Positions 1 through 6,756 of a stretch of DNA of 30,689 nucleotides are shown piece after piece. The notes beneath the pieces are model-generated. The model made no database searches and had not been told where the DNA came from. It was given only the letters and a program-made list of their open reading frames with translations. This DNA is from JBDTOX01 sp039933015 (lineage in GTDB: Bacteria; Pseudomonadota; Gammaproteobacteria; Burkholderiales; Methylophilaceae): positions 1 to 30,689 of the forward strand of contig JBDTOX010000121.1 of the NCBI GenBank assembly GCA_039933015.1, in the 5' to 3' direction. A program made the position numbers and the translations under genes. Positions within the stretch are counted from its first letter, which is position 1; the number at the start of each line of letters is the position of its first letter.

Positions 1-95
1 TCTGAAGACCTGAAATGGGCTTGATTTCTGTCAACTCATTTTAGGACGGGACACATGGCGTGTAAAGCAGAGGGGGCTTAATTACTTACCGGTAC

Positions 96-602
96 CTAAT
101 GGTTGTCAGCAAGAAGTTTGGCCGTGATTACGCCATTGATGATGCCAAAGACGAGCGCTGCTGTAGCAAAAATAGGGATGAGGTAAGCTACTCCTGCATG
201 TGGAATCAGCCACAACCGTACCACTATCAGTTGCCCAGCAATGTGGGCGAAAGCGGCGAGTATGCTTAAGGTGATAGGGCCAAACCACCGTTTGGGTAAT
301 TTGACTGCAATCGCCAGCAGCAGCAGGCTGCTTATCCCACCGCTCAGACTTAATATGAACGTTGGGGATAAAAAATGCCCCAGCAAAAAGCTGCCCGCGA
401 AAATTCTTAGTAAGCTTACCCAGGCTGCCGTGGCGAAATCAAAGCGATATAGCACGTAAAGCGTAATGATGTTGGCTATGCCCGGTTTTACCCCTGGCAA
501 AGGCGATGGCACGATGGACTCAATCAGGTGCAGGCCAATGGCGAGAGCTGCGAGTTTGGCTATGCGATGATCATCTGCCGTGGTTTTAATAGTGATTTGC
601 AT
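96..602 (-). CDS. Gx transporter family / heptaprenyl diphosphate synthase component I-like membrane protein
   Basis: A 168-residue hydrophobic protein with about five membrane segments and the family signature PGVKPGIANI at residues 36-45. The family name 'heptaprenyl diphosphate synthase component I' is historical; members are probably small integral membrane transporters or redox-module partners, and the substrate is unknown. I chose the ATG at 602 because the frame further upstream only mirrors the overlapping NusG-II gene and lacks membrane character; this start lies 4 bases beyond that gene's stop, so translation is probably coupled. It is the last gene of the apbE/NusG-II/Gx group. In Firmicutes, Gx-type proteins (EetB) accompany NusG-II-type proteins (EetA) and ApbE in flavin-based electron-transfer loci (from memory). 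Family call is good; function is not known. Confidence 0.85.
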   Translation of the reverse strand: MQITIKTTADDHRIAKLAALAIGLHLIESIVPSPLPGVKPGIANIITLYVLYRFDFATAAWVSLLRIFAGSFLLGHFLSPTFILSLSGGISSLLLLAIAVKLPKRWFGPITLSILAAFAHIAGQLIVVRLWLIPHAGVAYLIPIFATAALVFGIINGVITAKLLADNH

Positions 603-606
603 GCGG

Positions 607-1005
607 CTAGTAATTGAGCGAGTCATATGGTTTATTGCTGCCCAGCAGCTCCAGGCTGACCTGGTTAGGCAGGCAGATGGCAACCTGTCCCGCGCGACTG
701 AGCCAACCTTGGTGTACGCAATATTGGTTGGTGCAAGGGGAATGCTCAAACCGCACCTGGCCATCATGGATAACGATACGCGAGTTACCCAGCGGGCCGC
801 GAATGTCGATGGCGCGCTCCTGATCAAGGCTTAGCGTGGCATACACGGCATCGCCCTGGCGTATACGCAGCTTAGCCGCGCGTTCGCTGTGCCACAGCGT
901 TTGGAACGCGCCGAACACCAGTATCAGGCTGACGCTAATGACCAGCCAATCACCCAGAAGTGGTTTAGGAAATGATTGTTTAGAAAAGCTTTGCAGGCGA
1001 GACAT
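607..1005 (-). CDS. NusG domain II-containing membrane-anchored protein
   Basis: A 132-residue protein with one N-terminal membrane segment (about residues 19-37) followed by a small extracytoplasmic domain. The C-terminal half has the pattern of the stand-alone NusG-II family: cysteines 91, 96 and 111 set in CTNQYCVHQGW and VAICLPNQ, which could bind a cofactor or form disulfides. The ATG at 1005 lies 26 bases inside the end of apbE and has an AGAAAAG ribosome-binding-like stretch just before it. It sits between apbE and the Gx gene, the combination found in flavinylation-linked membrane electron-transfer loci (EetA-like in Firmicutes, from memory). It is not the transcription factor NusG: the NGN domain is missing and a membrane anchor is present. 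Role in this organism is inferred only from context. Confidence 0.85.
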   Translation of the reverse strand: MSRLQSFSKQSFPKPLLGDWLVISVSLILVFGAFQTLWHSERAAKLRIRQGDAVYATLSLDQERAIDIRGPLGNSRIVIHDGQVRFEHSPCTNQYCVHQGWLSRAGQVAICLPNQVSLELLGSNKPYDSLNY

Positions 1006-2011
1006 TCTTTTCTGACCATTGCAGGCGCTTGGCCATGTCGGCGCTCACGGCAATTTTGCCTTGTGCATCAATCACCAGGACATCTTTAATCCCCATGGCC
1101 TGGGCCGCTTTTGCCCGGTCTTGTTGCGATGAGATAAAAATTGGCTTGGAGGCCACGTCAGATAAGGTGCCTGCGTGTTCGCCCGGAGGCACCAAAATAG
1201 TGACAGCTTGTGTGCCTTGCGCGGGATATCCGCTGCGCGGGTCAATAATATGGCAATAGCGCTGGCCATTTAACTCAAAATAGCGCTGATAATCGCCGGA
1301 TGTGCCTATGGCCCAGCCATCAGGTAGATCCAGTGTGGCAATCGGACCAGGCTGGCGGGGGTGCTGTATACCCACGCGCCATGGTTTATCCCCATGTTTG
1401 CCCAATGCAATGATATTGCCGCCGATATTGATCAGCGCGTTTTTGACACCCTGGCCACGTAAATATGCAACTGCACGATCCAGTGCATAGCCTTTGGCGT
1501 AGCCGCCCAAATCCAGTTTGACTGCGGGATTCTTGCTGTAGGCCATATGCTGGTAGACGACAATATCCGTCATTTTGGGGGCAGCTTTGATCAGTTTTGC
1601 AATTGCAGCCTCGTCAATTTTGACCGGAGTGAATTCATCGCGTTGAAAGCCCCAGACTTTGATCAAGCCGCCAATCGTAGGATTAAATAAGCCATTGGAT
1701 TGCACCGAAAGCGCGGTTGCATTATTGATGATCTGGGCCAATTCAGTACTGACGGGCACAGGCTTGCTATTTTCAGCGAAGGCTTGATTCAGCTGGCTTA
1801 ACTCACTGCCCGCTTGCCATGCATGCAAGCGGTTATGCAAGCCTTGAAACTCCTCTAATACATGGCCGGCCAGCGCGCGGGCACGCGGCTCAGGCTCGCC
1901 GTAAATGCTGACATCCACCAAGGTGCCGAATACATAACTTTGGCTCTGGTAGAGTGGTTCGCGTCCACAGCTAGCCAATAGCAGGAATAGGGAGATTACA
2001 AACCAGCGCAT
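980..2011 (-). CDS. apbE: FAD:protein FMN transferase, lipoprotein (ApbE family)
   Basis: ApbE transfers FMN from FAD to a Thr/Ser of target proteins outside the cytoplasm. The 343-residue product starts with a lipoprotein signal peptide (lipobox LASC, Cys15). Family motifs follow in order: KLDLGGYAKGYALD (165-178), ALINIGGNIIALG (192-204), WAIGTSGDYQRYF (233-245) and RYCHIIDPRSGYP (251-263). The C-terminal metal-binding stretch, usually Asp-x3-Thr, reads SDVASKP here: Asp285 is kept but a Lys stands where Thr is usual. The gene overlaps gshB upstream by 16 bases and the NusG-II gene downstream by 26. No FMN-binding-domain substrate is visible in the window. The family is certain; activity is likely but the Thr replacement is a caution. 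Confidence 0.93.
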   Translation of the reverse strand: MRWFVISLFLLLASCGREPLYQSQSYVFGTLVDVSIYGEPEPRARALAGHVLEEFQGLHNRLHAWQAGSELSQLNQAFAENSKPVPVSTELAQIINNATALSVQSNGLFNPTIGGLIKVWGFQRDEFTPVKIDEAAIAKLIKAAPKMTDIVVYQHMAYSKNPAVKLDLGGYAKGYALDRAVAYLRGQGVKNALINIGGNIIALGKHGDKPWRVGIQHPRQPGPIATLDLPDGWAIGTSGDYQRYFELNGQRYCHIIDPRSGYPAQGTQAVTILVPPGEHAGTLSDVASKPIFISSQQDRAKAAQAMGIKDVLVIDAQGKIAVSADMAKRLQWSEKNVSPAKLF

Positions 2012-2940
2012 TTGCGCTCTAGCGCGTCCATGAATATGCCGGCTGGATTACAGTCGGTCTGTGTGGCAATTTCCACCATGCCGGTAGGGCTGGTGACATT
2101 GATTTCAGTGAGATGGTCGCCGATGACATCCAGCCCTGCTAAAAACAAACCTTGTTGCTTTAACACCGCGCCCACGGTGCTGGCTATTTCTAAGTCACGC
2201 TCGGTTAAGGGCTGCGCCCGACCAGTGCCTCCTGCAGCCAGGTTGCCGCGTGTCTCGCCGGCTTTAGGTATGCGTGCCAAAGCATAAGGCAATGGTTCGC
2301 CATCAATCACAATAATGCGTTTGTCGCCTTGCCTGATTTGGGGCAAATAGCGTTGCGCCATGACGGTTCGCTGTCCGAAATCGGTAATGATCTCAAGAAT
2401 AACGTTGATATTGTGATCTTCGGTATGTAAGCGAAATACGCTGGCGCCCCCCATGCCATCCAATGGCTTGACCACGATGTCGCCATGTTCCGCCAAAAAA
2501 TCTCGGATTAGGTCATTGTTGCGTGTGACTAAAAAAGCCGGGGCAAATTGAGGAAAGCGTGCAATGGAGAGCTTTTCGTTCCAGTCACGGATAGATTGCG
2601 GGTTATTCAGGACGCGGCTGCCTTGCCCCGCAGCGAGTTCCAGTAAATAAGTGCTATACAGATATTCGTTGTCGAAGGGCGGGTCCTTGCGCATGAGTAG
2701 TGCATCGAATCCACCCGGGTTGGATTCTTCAGGCTCTCCCAAACGATACCAGTCGTTTTCTTGAGCAAATGCAAAAGACCGCGTCATGAGCCTGACCTTG
2801 TCGTGGCGCAAGAACAGGTCGCTTTGCCTGGCTGCAAATAGCTCATGGCCGCGTCGTGCGGCCTCTCGCATGATGGCCAGGCTGGTATCTTTATAAGCCT
2901 GGAGGCCCTCTAGCGGATCTAGAATAAATGCCAAGCGCAT
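1996..2940 (-). CDS. gshB: Glutathione synthase
   Basis: Joins glycine to gamma-glutamylcysteine using ATP, the second step of glutathione synthesis in the cytoplasm. The 314-residue length is typical for the bacterial GshB family. Motifs visible: N-terminal MRLAFILDPLEGL, RKDPPFDNEYLYSTYLLE (84-101), IRDWNEKL (117-124), the ATP-grasp lysine and glycine-rich loop VVKPLDGMGG (156-165), ARIPKAGETRGNLAAGG (222-238) and the metal-binding NVTSPTG (281-287). It follows gshA after 15 bases and its end overlaps apbE by 16, so gshA, gshB, apbE and the two downstream genes are probably one transcription unit. No oddities were seen. Confidence 0.97.
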   Translation of the reverse strand: MRLAFILDPLEGLQAYKDTSLAIMREAARRGHELFAARQSDLFLRHDKVRLMTRSFAFAQENDWYRLGEPEESNPGGFDALLMRKDPPFDNEYLYSTYLLELAAGQGSRVLNNPQSIRDWNEKLSIARFPQFAPAFLVTRNNDLIRDFLAEHGDIVVKPLDGMGGASVFRLHTEDHNINVILEIITDFGQRTVMAQRYLPQIRQGDKRIIVIDGEPLPYALARIPKAGETRGNLAAGGTGRAQPLTERDLEIASTVGAVLKQQGLFLAGLDVIGDHLTEINVTSPTGMVEIATQTDCNPAGIFMDALERKCAGL

Positions 2941-2955
2941 GGTTTATTTAATGGG

Positions 2956-4245
2956 TTAAGTGGCTGGATGATTAGCAGGGTCGGTTTCTTGCAGCTCAAT
3001 TGCCGCCGCCAGTAGTGCCAGACGGCCTACTACCCCATAGGCATAAAAACGGTTGGGCAATGCATCTGGTGCCCCCTTACGATCCGGTAAGGAGCAGGAG
3101 GCTTCAAACGCCAACGGTACAAAATGCATGCCTGGCGCATTGAGATTTTCATCTACGCCGCGCCCTGTATGTACGCGGTAAAAACCACCGACTACATAAT
3201 GGTCCATCATGTAAATAACGGGTTCCGCTACTGCGTCATCAATGCATTCGAAGGTGTATACGCCTTCCTGAATGATGACTTCACTAACCTGCAAGCCTTC
3301 TTTAACCACAGACATTTTGTTGCGCTGTTTGCGATTAAGGTCGCGTACATCTTCAGGGCTTTTTACCGTCATGATGCCCATGCCGTAGGTTCCGGCATCG
3401 GCTTTAACAATGACAAAAGGCTCTTGGGTTACACCATATTGCTCATATTTGGCTTGGATTTTTGCCAGTAACCCCTCTACTTTTGCCACGAGGCATTCTT
3501 CACCAGTGCGCGCATGAAAATCAATTTCGCCACACGTTTCAAAGTAGGGATTGAGCAGCCACTCATCTATGCCCAAGAGCTTGGAAAACTCATTAACTAC
3601 GCGGTTATATGCCGCGAAATGCTGCGATTTGCGCCGTGTTGCCCAGCCTGCGTGCAGTGGCGGAATCACGGACTGTTCCAGGTTGCGCAATATTTCTGGA
3701 ATGCCTGCGGAAAGATCATTATTCAGTAACACAGCGCAGCTATCGAAATCTTCCAATACCAGGCGATCCCCTTTGCGCTGCACTGGCTCCAGCAGGATGC
3801 TGCCGCCATCATGCGTTTCCAGCAAGGTGGGCTCGATAATTTCCGGCGACAGGCTGCCTATACGAACCTCAAGTCCGGCTTGGCGCATGATATTGGTCAG
3901 TGCCGCCACATTGCGCAGGTAATAAATATTGCGCGTGTGGTTCTCGGGAATCACTAATAAGCGACGTGCTTCCGGGCATATCTTTTCTACCGCAATCATG
4001 GAGGCTTGTACGCACAGCGGAAGGAAATCAGGATTCAGGTTGTTGAAGCCGCCTGGAAACAGGTTGGTGTCCACTGGAGCTAGTTTAAAGCCGGAATTGC
4101 GTAAATCCACCGAGGCATAAAAAGGTGCGCTATATTCCAGCCATTGAGTACGAAACCAATGCTCGATTTTGGGCATGTTGCCCAGCATGCTTTTTTCAAG
4201 TGCCAGTAACGGGCCATTTAGTGCAGTGGTGAGATGGGGAACCAT
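2956..4245 (-). CDS. gshA: Glutamate--cysteine ligase, proteobacterial (ferrooxidans-type) family
   Basis: Makes gamma-glutamylcysteine from glutamate, cysteine and ATP, the first step of glutathione synthesis. The 429-residue sequence resembles the GshA family first described in acidophilic thiobacilli and common in Nitrosomonadales. Conserved-looking blocks are KLAPVDTNLFPGGFNNLN (54-71), VIVKADAGTYGMGIM in the middle and MMDHYVVGGFYRVH near the C-terminus. It is not similar in obvious motifs to the E. coli-type GshA. The ATG at 4245 has an AGG a few bases upstream; an internal Met is possible but would remove family-like N-terminal sequence. It is the first gene of the minus-strand group and lies just after the amtB terminator. 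The adjacent gshB supports the call. Confidence 0.92.
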   Translation of the reverse strand: MVPHLTTALNGPLLALEKSMLGNMPKIEHWFRTQWLEYSAPFYASVDLRNSGFKLAPVDTNLFPGGFNNLNPDFLPLCVQASMIAVEKICPEARRLLVIPENHTRNIYYLRNVAALTNIMRQAGLEVRIGSLSPEIIEPTLLETHDGGSILLEPVQRKGDRLVLEDFDSCAVLLNNDLSAGIPEILRNLEQSVIPPLHAGWATRRKSQHFAAYNRVVNEFSKLLGIDEWLLNPYFETCGEIDFHARTGEECLVAKVEGLLAKIQAKYEQYGVTQEPFVIVKADAGTYGMGIMTVKSPEDVRDLNRKQRNKMSVVKEGLQVSEVIIQEGVYTFECIDDAVAEPVIYMMDHYVVGGFYRVHTGRGVDENLNAPGMHFVPLAFEASCSLPDRKGAPDALPNRFYAYGVVGRLALLAAAIELQETDPANHPAT

Positions 4246-4302
4246 AACCTGAGAAGTAGTTGCAGTGCCTGCAATTTTAGCCTACTTGCGCTTAAACAGG
4301 CG

Positions 4303-4334
4303 AAAAAAGCGGGCACTGACGTGCCCGCTTTTTT
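4303..4334 (-). terminator. Rho-independent terminator after amtB
   Basis: A perfect inverted repeat with 14-bp arms (4303-4316 and 4321-4334) and a 4-base loop. The core is GCGGGCAC/GTGCCCGC, with six A on one side and six T on the other. It lies 22 bases past the amtB stop codon. Because the flanks are symmetric it could also stop transcripts on the plus strand, but no plus-strand gene ends here. It isolates glnK-amtB from gshA. Confidence 0.93.
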
Positions 4335-4356
4335 CTTTGGTCATTAACTAAACTGA

Positions 4357-5823
4357 TTAAAAGTGATAGGCACGCTCACCATGTACAGAGGTGTCCAGAC
4401 CTTCGCGTTCAATTTCTTCGCTGACACGCAGACCAATCAGGATATCCACAATCTTGTAAGCAATGTACGCTACGACTGCAGACCACACGAGGGCGACCCC
4501 CACTCCCCAGGCTTGGCTGGTGACTTGAGCCAGCATGTCAAAGTCGCCTACCTTATTGGCAACATAGTCATATACGCCTGTACCGCCCAGTGCTGGACTT
4601 ACCAGCACGCCAGTACTCAATGCGCCGAAGATGCCACCGATGCAGTGCACACCAAAGACGTCAAGCGAGTCATCATAGCCCATCATGCTCTTAACCTTGG
4701 TCACGAACAGGAAGCACAGAGGAGAAACGATCAAGCCTTGTACGATGGCGCCCATCGGGCCAACGAAGCCACATGCGGGGGTGATCGCCACCAGGCCGGC
4801 AATTGCGCCGGAAGCAGCACCCAGCATTGAAGGTTTGCCTTTGACCAGCCATTCCACCAGTGTCCACGAAACCGCAGCCGCACAAGTTGCGAGCAACGTG
4901 TTAACAAACACCAAGGTAGCGAAGCTATTAGCTTCCAGGTTGGAGCCGACATTGAAGCCGAACCAGCCCACCCACAGCAGTGAGGCGCCTATCATGGTCA
5001 TGGTGACGCTGTGTGGCGCCAAGGCTTCTTTACCCAGGCCAATACGCTTGCCCAGCATTAAAGCGCCTACAAGACCGGCGATGCCGGCATTGATGTGCAC
5101 TACGGTACCACCTGCAAAGTCCAGTGCACCCTTCTGGAACAAGAAGCCGGCAGTTGCAGTAGCAGCTTCACCAGCGCTGGTGCTGGTGTAGGCATCCGGA
5201 CCTGCCCAATACCAGACCATGTGTGCGATTGGCAAGTAGGAGAAGGTGAACCATAGCGCAATGAACAGCAATACCGCAGAGAACTTCATGCGTTCAGCGA
5301 AGGCACCGATGATCAGCGCTGGTGTGATAGCCGCGAAAGTTAGCTGGAATGCGATATAGATAAACTCCGGAATCACCACGCCTTTGCTAAAGGTGGCAGC
5401 AGTGGAATCGGGAGTGACGCCGCTCAGGAAGGCTTTACTTAGCCCTCCGAAAAACGCATTACCCTCGGTGAAAGCTACGCTGTAGCCGTAAAGCGCCCAG
5501 AGTACTCCCAGCAAGGAAAAGACAATAAAGGTTTGCATCAGGACCGATAGCATATTTTTACTACGCACCATGCCGCCATAAAATAGGCCCAGACCTGGAA
5601 CGATCATCATAATGACCAGGACGGTGGCGACTATCATCCAGGCGGTATCCCCTTTGTTAGGTATCGGTACTGGTGTTGCTGTCGCGCTAGCTGCCGCAGG
5701 AGCAGCCAGTACCGCTACAGTAGCGGCCGGTGCTGCGTCTGCGGCATGGCTCAGGCTGTCGATGCCAAAAACACCAAAACCCAAAGCGCTTGCCAAAGCA
5801 ATGATAGATAGAAATTTTTTCAT
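4357..5823 (-). CDS. amtB: Ammonium transporter AmtB
   Basis: Inner-membrane ammonium channel used when nitrogen is scarce. The 488-residue precursor has a signal peptide (residues 1 to about 27), an unusually long Ala/Pro-rich stretch to about residue 55, then eleven expected membrane helices. Family features: the ammonium transporter signature around ITPALIIGAFAERMKFS (166-182), the pore histidines His243 (VVHINAG) and His393 (FGVHCIGG), and FNVGSNLEANSFAT (290-303). The C-terminal tail with RVSEEIEREGLD is the region that contacts the PII protein GlnK in this family. It starts 12 bases after glnK and shares its sigma-54 promoter; a strong terminator follows. It is about 60 residues longer than E. 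coli AmtB, mostly through the N-terminus. Confidence 0.98.
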   Translation of the reverse strand: MKKFLSIIALASALGFGVFGIDSLSHAADAAPAATVAVLAAPAAASATATPVPIPNKGDTAWMIVATVLVIMMIVPGLGLFYGGMVRSKNMLSVLMQTFIVFSLLGVLWALYGYSVAFTEGNAFFGGLSKAFLSGVTPDSTAATFSKGVVIPEFIYIAFQLTFAAITPALIIGAFAERMKFSAVLLFIALWFTFSYLPIAHMVWYWAGPDAYTSTSAGEAATATAGFLFQKGALDFAGGTVVHINAGIAGLVGALMLGKRIGLGKEALAPHSVTMTMIGASLLWVGWFGFNVGSNLEANSFATLVFVNTLLATCAAAVSWTLVEWLVKGKPSMLGAASGAIAGLVAITPACGFVGPMGAIVQGLIVSPLCFLFVTKVKSMMGYDDSLDVFGVHCIGGIFGALSTGVLVSPALGGTGVYDYVANKVGDFDMLAQVTSQAWGVGVALVWSAVVAYIAYKIVDILIGLRVSEEIEREGLDTSVHGERAYHF

Positions 5824-5835
5824 GACATCTTCCCC

Positions 5836-6174
5836 TTAGAGCGCGTCCGGACCGGTTTCACCGGTGCGGATACGGTAAACTTGCTCGAGATTGAAGACAA
5901 AAATCTTGCCATCGCCAATTTTGCCGGTAGTGGCTGATTTTTCTATCGCCTCAACCACTTGGTCGAGCATGTCGTCTTTAATTGCGACTTCTAATTTAAT
6001 CTTGGGTAAAAAGTCGACGACATATTCAGCGCCACGGTAAAGCTCTGTGTGCCCTTTTTGACGTCCAAAGCCTTTAACTTCGGTAACGGTTATGCCCTGA
6101 ACGCCAATGGCGGAAAGAGCTTCGCGCACCTCGTCAAGTTTGAACGGCTTGATAATCGCGGTTACGAATTTCAT
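5836..6174 (-). CDS. glnK: Nitrogen regulatory protein P-II (GlnK)
   Basis: A 112-residue PII signal protein that senses ATP/ADP and 2-oxoglutarate and blocks AmtB when ammonium is plentiful. Tyr51 in the T-loop (YRGAEYVVDFLP), the site uridylylated by GlnD, is present. The TGKIGDGKIFV block (83-93) and the C-terminal RIRTGETG match PII signatures. The ATG at 6174 has a good ribosome-binding site (GAGGAG, 6181-6186 on the complementary strand). GlnK rather than GlnB is inferred from the adjacent amtB. Upstream are a consensus sigma-54 promoter, NtrC-like palindromes and two hairpins in the predicted leader. Confidence 0.97.
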   Translation of the reverse strand: MKFVTAIIKPFKLDEVREALSAIGVQGITVTEVKGFGRQKGHTELYRGAEYVVDFLPKIKLEVAIKDDMLDQVVEAIEKSATTGKIGDGKIFVFNLEQVYRIRTGETGPDAL

Positions 6175-6202
6175 GCGTGTCTCCTCATGGATGTGAAGAA
6201 TA

Positions 6203-6229
6203 ATGAAGCGGGTTGCTCACCCGCCTCAT
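6203..6229 (-). other. Hairpin in glnK 5' leader (proximal)
   Basis: GCGGGT (6208-6213) pairs with ACCCGC (6219-6224) across a 5-base loop. After one mismatch the stem continues with ATGA (6203-6206) against TCAT (6226-6229). In the glnK transcript it lies about 30-55 bases before the start codon and leaves the ribosome-binding site free. No T-run follows on the minus strand, so it does not look like a terminator. Confidence 0.6.
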
Positions 6230-6241
6230 CTCAGTCTGTCT

Positions 6242-6271
6242 AACTTTCCTAGAAAACGCTCTTGGAAAGTT
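6242..6271. other. Inverted repeat in glnK leader region (distal), T-run on plus side
   Basis: AACTTTCC (6242-6249) and GGAAAGTT (6264-6271) are perfect complements. Inside, after a T/T mismatch, AGA and TCT can pair, leaving a 6-base loop. On the plus strand it is followed directly by more T residues, as in an intrinsic terminator, although no plus-strand gene precedes it. On the minus strand it lies in the predicted glnK leader. Confidence 0.5.
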
Positions 6272-6275
6272 TTTT

Positions 6276-6292
6276 TGCACAAATGCGGTGCA
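6276..6292. promoter_or_regulatory. NtrC-type palindrome (strong)
   Basis: TGCAC-N7-GTGCA, all ten conserved positions matching the NtrC enhancer pattern known from enteric glnA-type promoters. Its centre is about 20 bases downstream of the transcription start predicted from the sigma-54 promoter, an unusual placement for an activator site. Confidence 0.6.
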
Positions 6293-6313
6293 GGTATTAT
6301 CACCAAAAATAAT

Positions 6314-6330
6314 AAGCAACACTTGTGCCA
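6314..6330 (-). promoter_or_regulatory. Sigma-54 (RpoN) promoter of glnK-amtB
   Basis: On the minus strand the sequence reads TGGCAC-AAGTG-TTGCTT, a full match to the -24/-12 consensus TGGCAC-N5-TTGCW. The start is expected near 6304, giving a leader of about 130 bases before glnK. RpoN with NtrC control is the standard arrangement for glnK-amtB under nitrogen limitation. Confidence 0.88.
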
Positions 6331-6423
6331 AACTAATAAAATTATAAAAAACATTAAGTTAGTATATTAATAAAAACTTTTATCTTGGATAGGGTATTTA
6401 TATTATTGTTTGTAATGAGTTAT

Positions 6424-6440
6424 AGCACTTAATGTGTGTA
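6424..6440. promoter_or_regulatory. NtrC-like palindrome (weak, upstream)
   Basis: AGCAC-N7-GTGTA matches eight of ten positions of TGCAC-N7-GTGCA. Its centre lies about 128 bases upstream of the predicted glnK start, the usual distance for an NtrC enhancer. Two mismatches make this tentative. Confidence 0.4.
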
Positions 6441-6441
6441 T

Positions 6442-6467
6442 TTTCAGGTACATATAGGCACCTGAAA
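6442..6467. repeat. Inverted repeat upstream of ubiK
   Basis: TTTCAGGT (6442-6449) and ACCTGAAA (6460-6467) are perfect 8-base complements with a 10-base spacer, ending 35 bases before the ubiK start. It could be an operator for a dimeric regulator or a hairpin in the ubiK leader; nothing in the sequence decides between these. Confidence 0.4.
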
Positions 6468-6502
6468 GCTGCTAAACTGCCTTTAAAGTTCTGGAGAAAT
6501 GT

Positions 6503-6751
6503 ATGATGAGTACACAGTTTTTTGAAGATTTGTCCATAAAGATCAGAGATATAGTAAAAACAACGCCAGCAGGGGATGTGGAAAAGAACGTGCGTGCACT
6601 ATTGCAGGGCGCATTCACCAAATTGGAGCTGGTCTCCCGAGAGGAATTTGACGTGCAGACTGAAGTGCTGCGGCATACACGCGAAAAACTTGTACAGATG
6701 GAGGCTAAGCTCGCTGAGTTCGAATCCCTGTTGCAAAAGAGCAATAAGTAG
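6503..6751 (+). CDS. ubiK: Ubiquinone biosynthesis accessory factor UbiK
   Basis: An 82-residue protein of the UbiK (YqiC) family, a small coiled-coil factor that helps the aerobic ubiquinone synthesis complex with UbiJ. The N-terminal half (MSTQFFEDLSIKIRDIV) is amphipathic and the C-terminal half (FDVQTEVLRHTREKLVQMEAKL begins near residue 49) is a coiled coil with the family's FDVQxEVLxRTREKL pattern. GGAG at 6493-6496 serves the ATG at 6503; the ATG at 6506 is a possible alternative. comM follows after 5 bases, so they probably share a transcript. This ubiK-comM neighbourhood is common in proteobacteria. Confidence 0.9.
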   Translation: MMSTQFFEDLSIKIRDIVKTTPAGDVEKNVRALLQGAFTKLELVSREEFDVQTEVLRHTREKLVQMEAKLAEFESLLQKSNK

Positions 6752-6756
6752 AGCCT

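Larger units (their letters stand above)
6175..6502. other. Divergent regulatory region between glnK and ubiK
   Basis: A 328-base AT-rich stretch without a gene. For the minus strand it holds, moving away from glnK, two leader hairpins (6203-6229 and 6242-6271), a perfect NtrC-type palindrome (6276-6292), a sigma-54 promoter (6314-6330) and a weaker NtrC-like palindrome (6424-6440). For the plus strand it ends with a short inverted repeat (6442-6467) and the ubiK ribosome-binding site. I could not identify a convincing sigma-70 promoter for ubiK. Confidence 0.8.

Noticed and set aside
96..827. A longer minus-strand frame for the Gx protein starting at 827.
   Set aside because: The extra 75 residues run inside the NusG-II gene in another frame and lack family character; the ATG at 602 is preferred.
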